DNA of 64,000 nucleotides from an uncultured Eubacteriales bacterium (GTDB lineage Bacteria; Bacillota; Clostridia; Oscillospirales; Acutalibacteraceae): the NCBI GenBank assembly GCA_934667845.1, contig CAKUMQ010000006.1, positions 5,616 to 69,615 of the forward strand, read 5' to 3'. Below the pieces are notes generated by a model. That model was not told where the DNA came from and did no database searches. It worked only from the letters and a program-made list of their open reading frames with translations. The position numbers and the translations under genes are program-made. Below, piece after piece: positions 63,311-64,000 of the stretch. Each line of letters starts with the position of its first letter. Position 1 is the first letter of the stretch.

Positions 63311-63319
63311 TTATCCACA
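63311..63319 (+). promoter_or_regulatory. DnaA box
   Basis: TTATCCACA, the exact consensus 9-mer, 54 bp upstream of mnmG. A single perfect box occurs by chance in genomes, but weaker variants lie close by. Confidence 0.5.
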
Positions 63320-63581
63320 TTTTCAACCGAGTTTTCCACCGTATTAAACACGGGAGGGGAAAACTCCCTGCGAACGGACAGCAAGCGCCCGCCCCGCACG
63401 GCACACAGGCAAAGAGCAGGGTTCCGCCGTTTTTCGACAGCGGAACCCTTTTTCCACCATGCCGGCGGAGACTGTGGAAAAGTAAACCAATAGGTAAAAC
63501 GATAGGTAAATCCGAAGCCGCACGGGCAGCGGAAAAGATTTACCGCCCGCCGACAAACACGGAATCGCACAGGCGTTTTTC

Positions 63582-63741
63582 CCTCTCGCCTCCCCTGTGC
63601 AAGGGGAGGTGGGTTTGCGTCAGCAAAACCGGAGGGGTTGTTTCGTGCCGCCCAAATGAGGGTGCGCAAGCCCTTTCGCTCCTGCCGTCAACCCCTCAGT
63701 CAGCCCGTCGGCTGACAGCTCCCCTTACACAGGGGAGCCAA
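63582..63741. repeat. Repeat copy 1 (160 bp, MITE-like)
   Basis: Nearly identical to 63841-64000 (a handful of differences, for example near the CCCAAATGAGGG/CCCAAATGGGGA part). Its ends are inverted versions of each other (CTCCCCTGTGCAAGGGGAG at the left, CTCCCCTTACACAGGGGAG at the right), as in a non-autonomous mobile repeat. Confidence 0.8.
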
Positions 63742-63840
63742 GGGGAGATTCACCGGCTGAAAAGCTACCTTATCACACCTGTCGGGCTGCACAGGGGAGC
63801 CGGGGCGGATCAAGTTCACACTGCCTACAAATGCGGCGCA

Positions 63841-64000
63841 CCTCTCGCCTCCCCTGTGCAAGGGGAGGCGGGTTTGCGTCAGCAAAGCCGGAGGGGTTGT
63901 TTCGTGCCACCCAAATGGGGACACGCAAGCCCTTTCGCTCCTGCCGTCAACCCCTCAGTCAGCCCGTCGGCTGACAGCTCCCCTTACACAGGGGAGCCAA
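63841..64000. repeat. Repeat copy 2 (160 bp, MITE-like), runs to the window edge
   Basis: Starts 259 bp after copy 1 in the same orientation and ends exactly at the window border, so it may go on. The 99 bp between the copies contain another partial CACAGGGGAGCC end (about 63791-63802), suggesting an array. Confidence 0.75.

Larger units (their letters stand above)
63258..64000. other. Non-coding region with DnaA-box-like sites, terminator and repeats
   Basis: No convincing gene. A perfect DnaA box is at 63311-63319 (listed). TTTTCCACC/A-like variants lie near 63332, 63450 and 63473. A terminator-like hairpin (GGTTCCGC/GCGGAACC, about 63420-63452, then TTTTT) follows. Three short ATAGGTAAA-like repeats are at about 63488-63511. 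The rest is the repeat pair. Confidence 0.5.

Noticed and set aside
63582..64000. Possible CRISPR array
   Set aside because: Repeat units are 160 bp with inverted ends, not short repeats with regular spacers; no cas gene in the window.

Overview
The window looks like the chromosome of a high-GC, Gram-positive gut-type Clostridia bacterium (Oscillospiraceae/Ruminococcaceae-like). The reasons are lipoprotein and Gly-rich SD signals, a SecA with a C-terminal SEC-C zinc motif, the mnmG-rsmG-parB block with parS sites, abundant tandem glycan ABC transporters, and a TnpX/TnpV-type serine-recombinase element. These assignments come from reading translated sequence; no database search was run.

Layout. 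(1) 1-12.1 kb, minus strand: a glycan-uptake operon. In transcription order it has two GH5-like glycosidases, a solute-binding protein fused to carbohydrate-binding modules, two MalF/MalG-type permeases, an NHL-TPR-Yip1 membrane protein, a DUF5696-type lipoprotein, and the start of another MalF-type permease. A 987-bp upstream region holds a promoter and four copies of a TGGAAAC-N-GTTTCCA palindrome. (2) 13.1-15.1 kb: a MATE exporter and a Nudix hydrolase. (3) 15.2-24.8 kb: an AT-richer accessory island. It carries a CxxC-repeat/Ltp-like protein, a Mor-like regulator, two DUF4230-like proteins, a DUF4352 lipoprotein divergent from an XRE repressor with two operators, a low-complexity lipoprotein, and a serine-recombinase element. 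That element also encodes an XRE protein, an unusual long sigma factor, a small ORF, a SWIM protein and TnpV, and abuts tRNA-Leu(CAG). (4) 25.2-28.0 kb: secA. (5) 28.2-38.1 kb: a complete hexuronate operon (uxaC, uxuB-like, uxuA, kdgK, kdgA) with two Gfo/Idh oxidoreductases and two sugar epimerase/isomerases, divergent from an AraC regulator. (6) 38.2-41.2 kb: aldose-1-epimerase-like, mannose-6-phosphate isomerase-like and SGNH hydrolase genes. (7) 41.4-51.6 kb, minus strand: a second glycan cluster. It has a broken WbsX/GH99-like gene, a large surface glycosidase-like protein, a LamG-like surface protein, an ADP-ribosylglycohydrolase, a binding protein with a CBM11-like tail, two permeases, and a DUF5696 gene cut off at about 51.64 kb. 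There it meets, head to head, the 3' half of a LamG-like gene on the other strand. (8) 52.1-55.8 kb, plus strand: AraC regulator, two Gfo/Idh proteins and an epimerase/isomerase. (9) 56.1-63.3 kb: tRNA-Pro(CGG), a DEAH helicase with predicted membrane helices, a DUF1294 protein, parB/noc, rsmG and mnmG, with three parS-like sites. (10) 63.3-64.0 kb: DnaA-box-like sequences and two copies of a 160-bp repeat.

How it fits together. The two ABC clusters plus surface and cytosolic glycosidases point to capture and import of oligosaccharides. The hexuronate operon takes glucuronate through fructuronate, mannonate, KDG and KDPG to pyruvate and glyceraldehyde-3-phosphate, so uronate-containing glycans are a plausible diet. 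The parS/parB/rsmG/mnmG block suggests the right end is near the replication origin.

Most notable observations: (a) a duplicated two-block, hairpin-containing leader element, with a compensatory base-pair change, in front of the recombinase gene and the small gene behind the sigma factor; (b) the head-to-head junction of two truncated genes at 51.64 kb; (c) two solute-binding proteins each fused to carbohydrate-binding modules, one without a lipobox; (d) tRNA-3'-end-like sequences repeated around the island.
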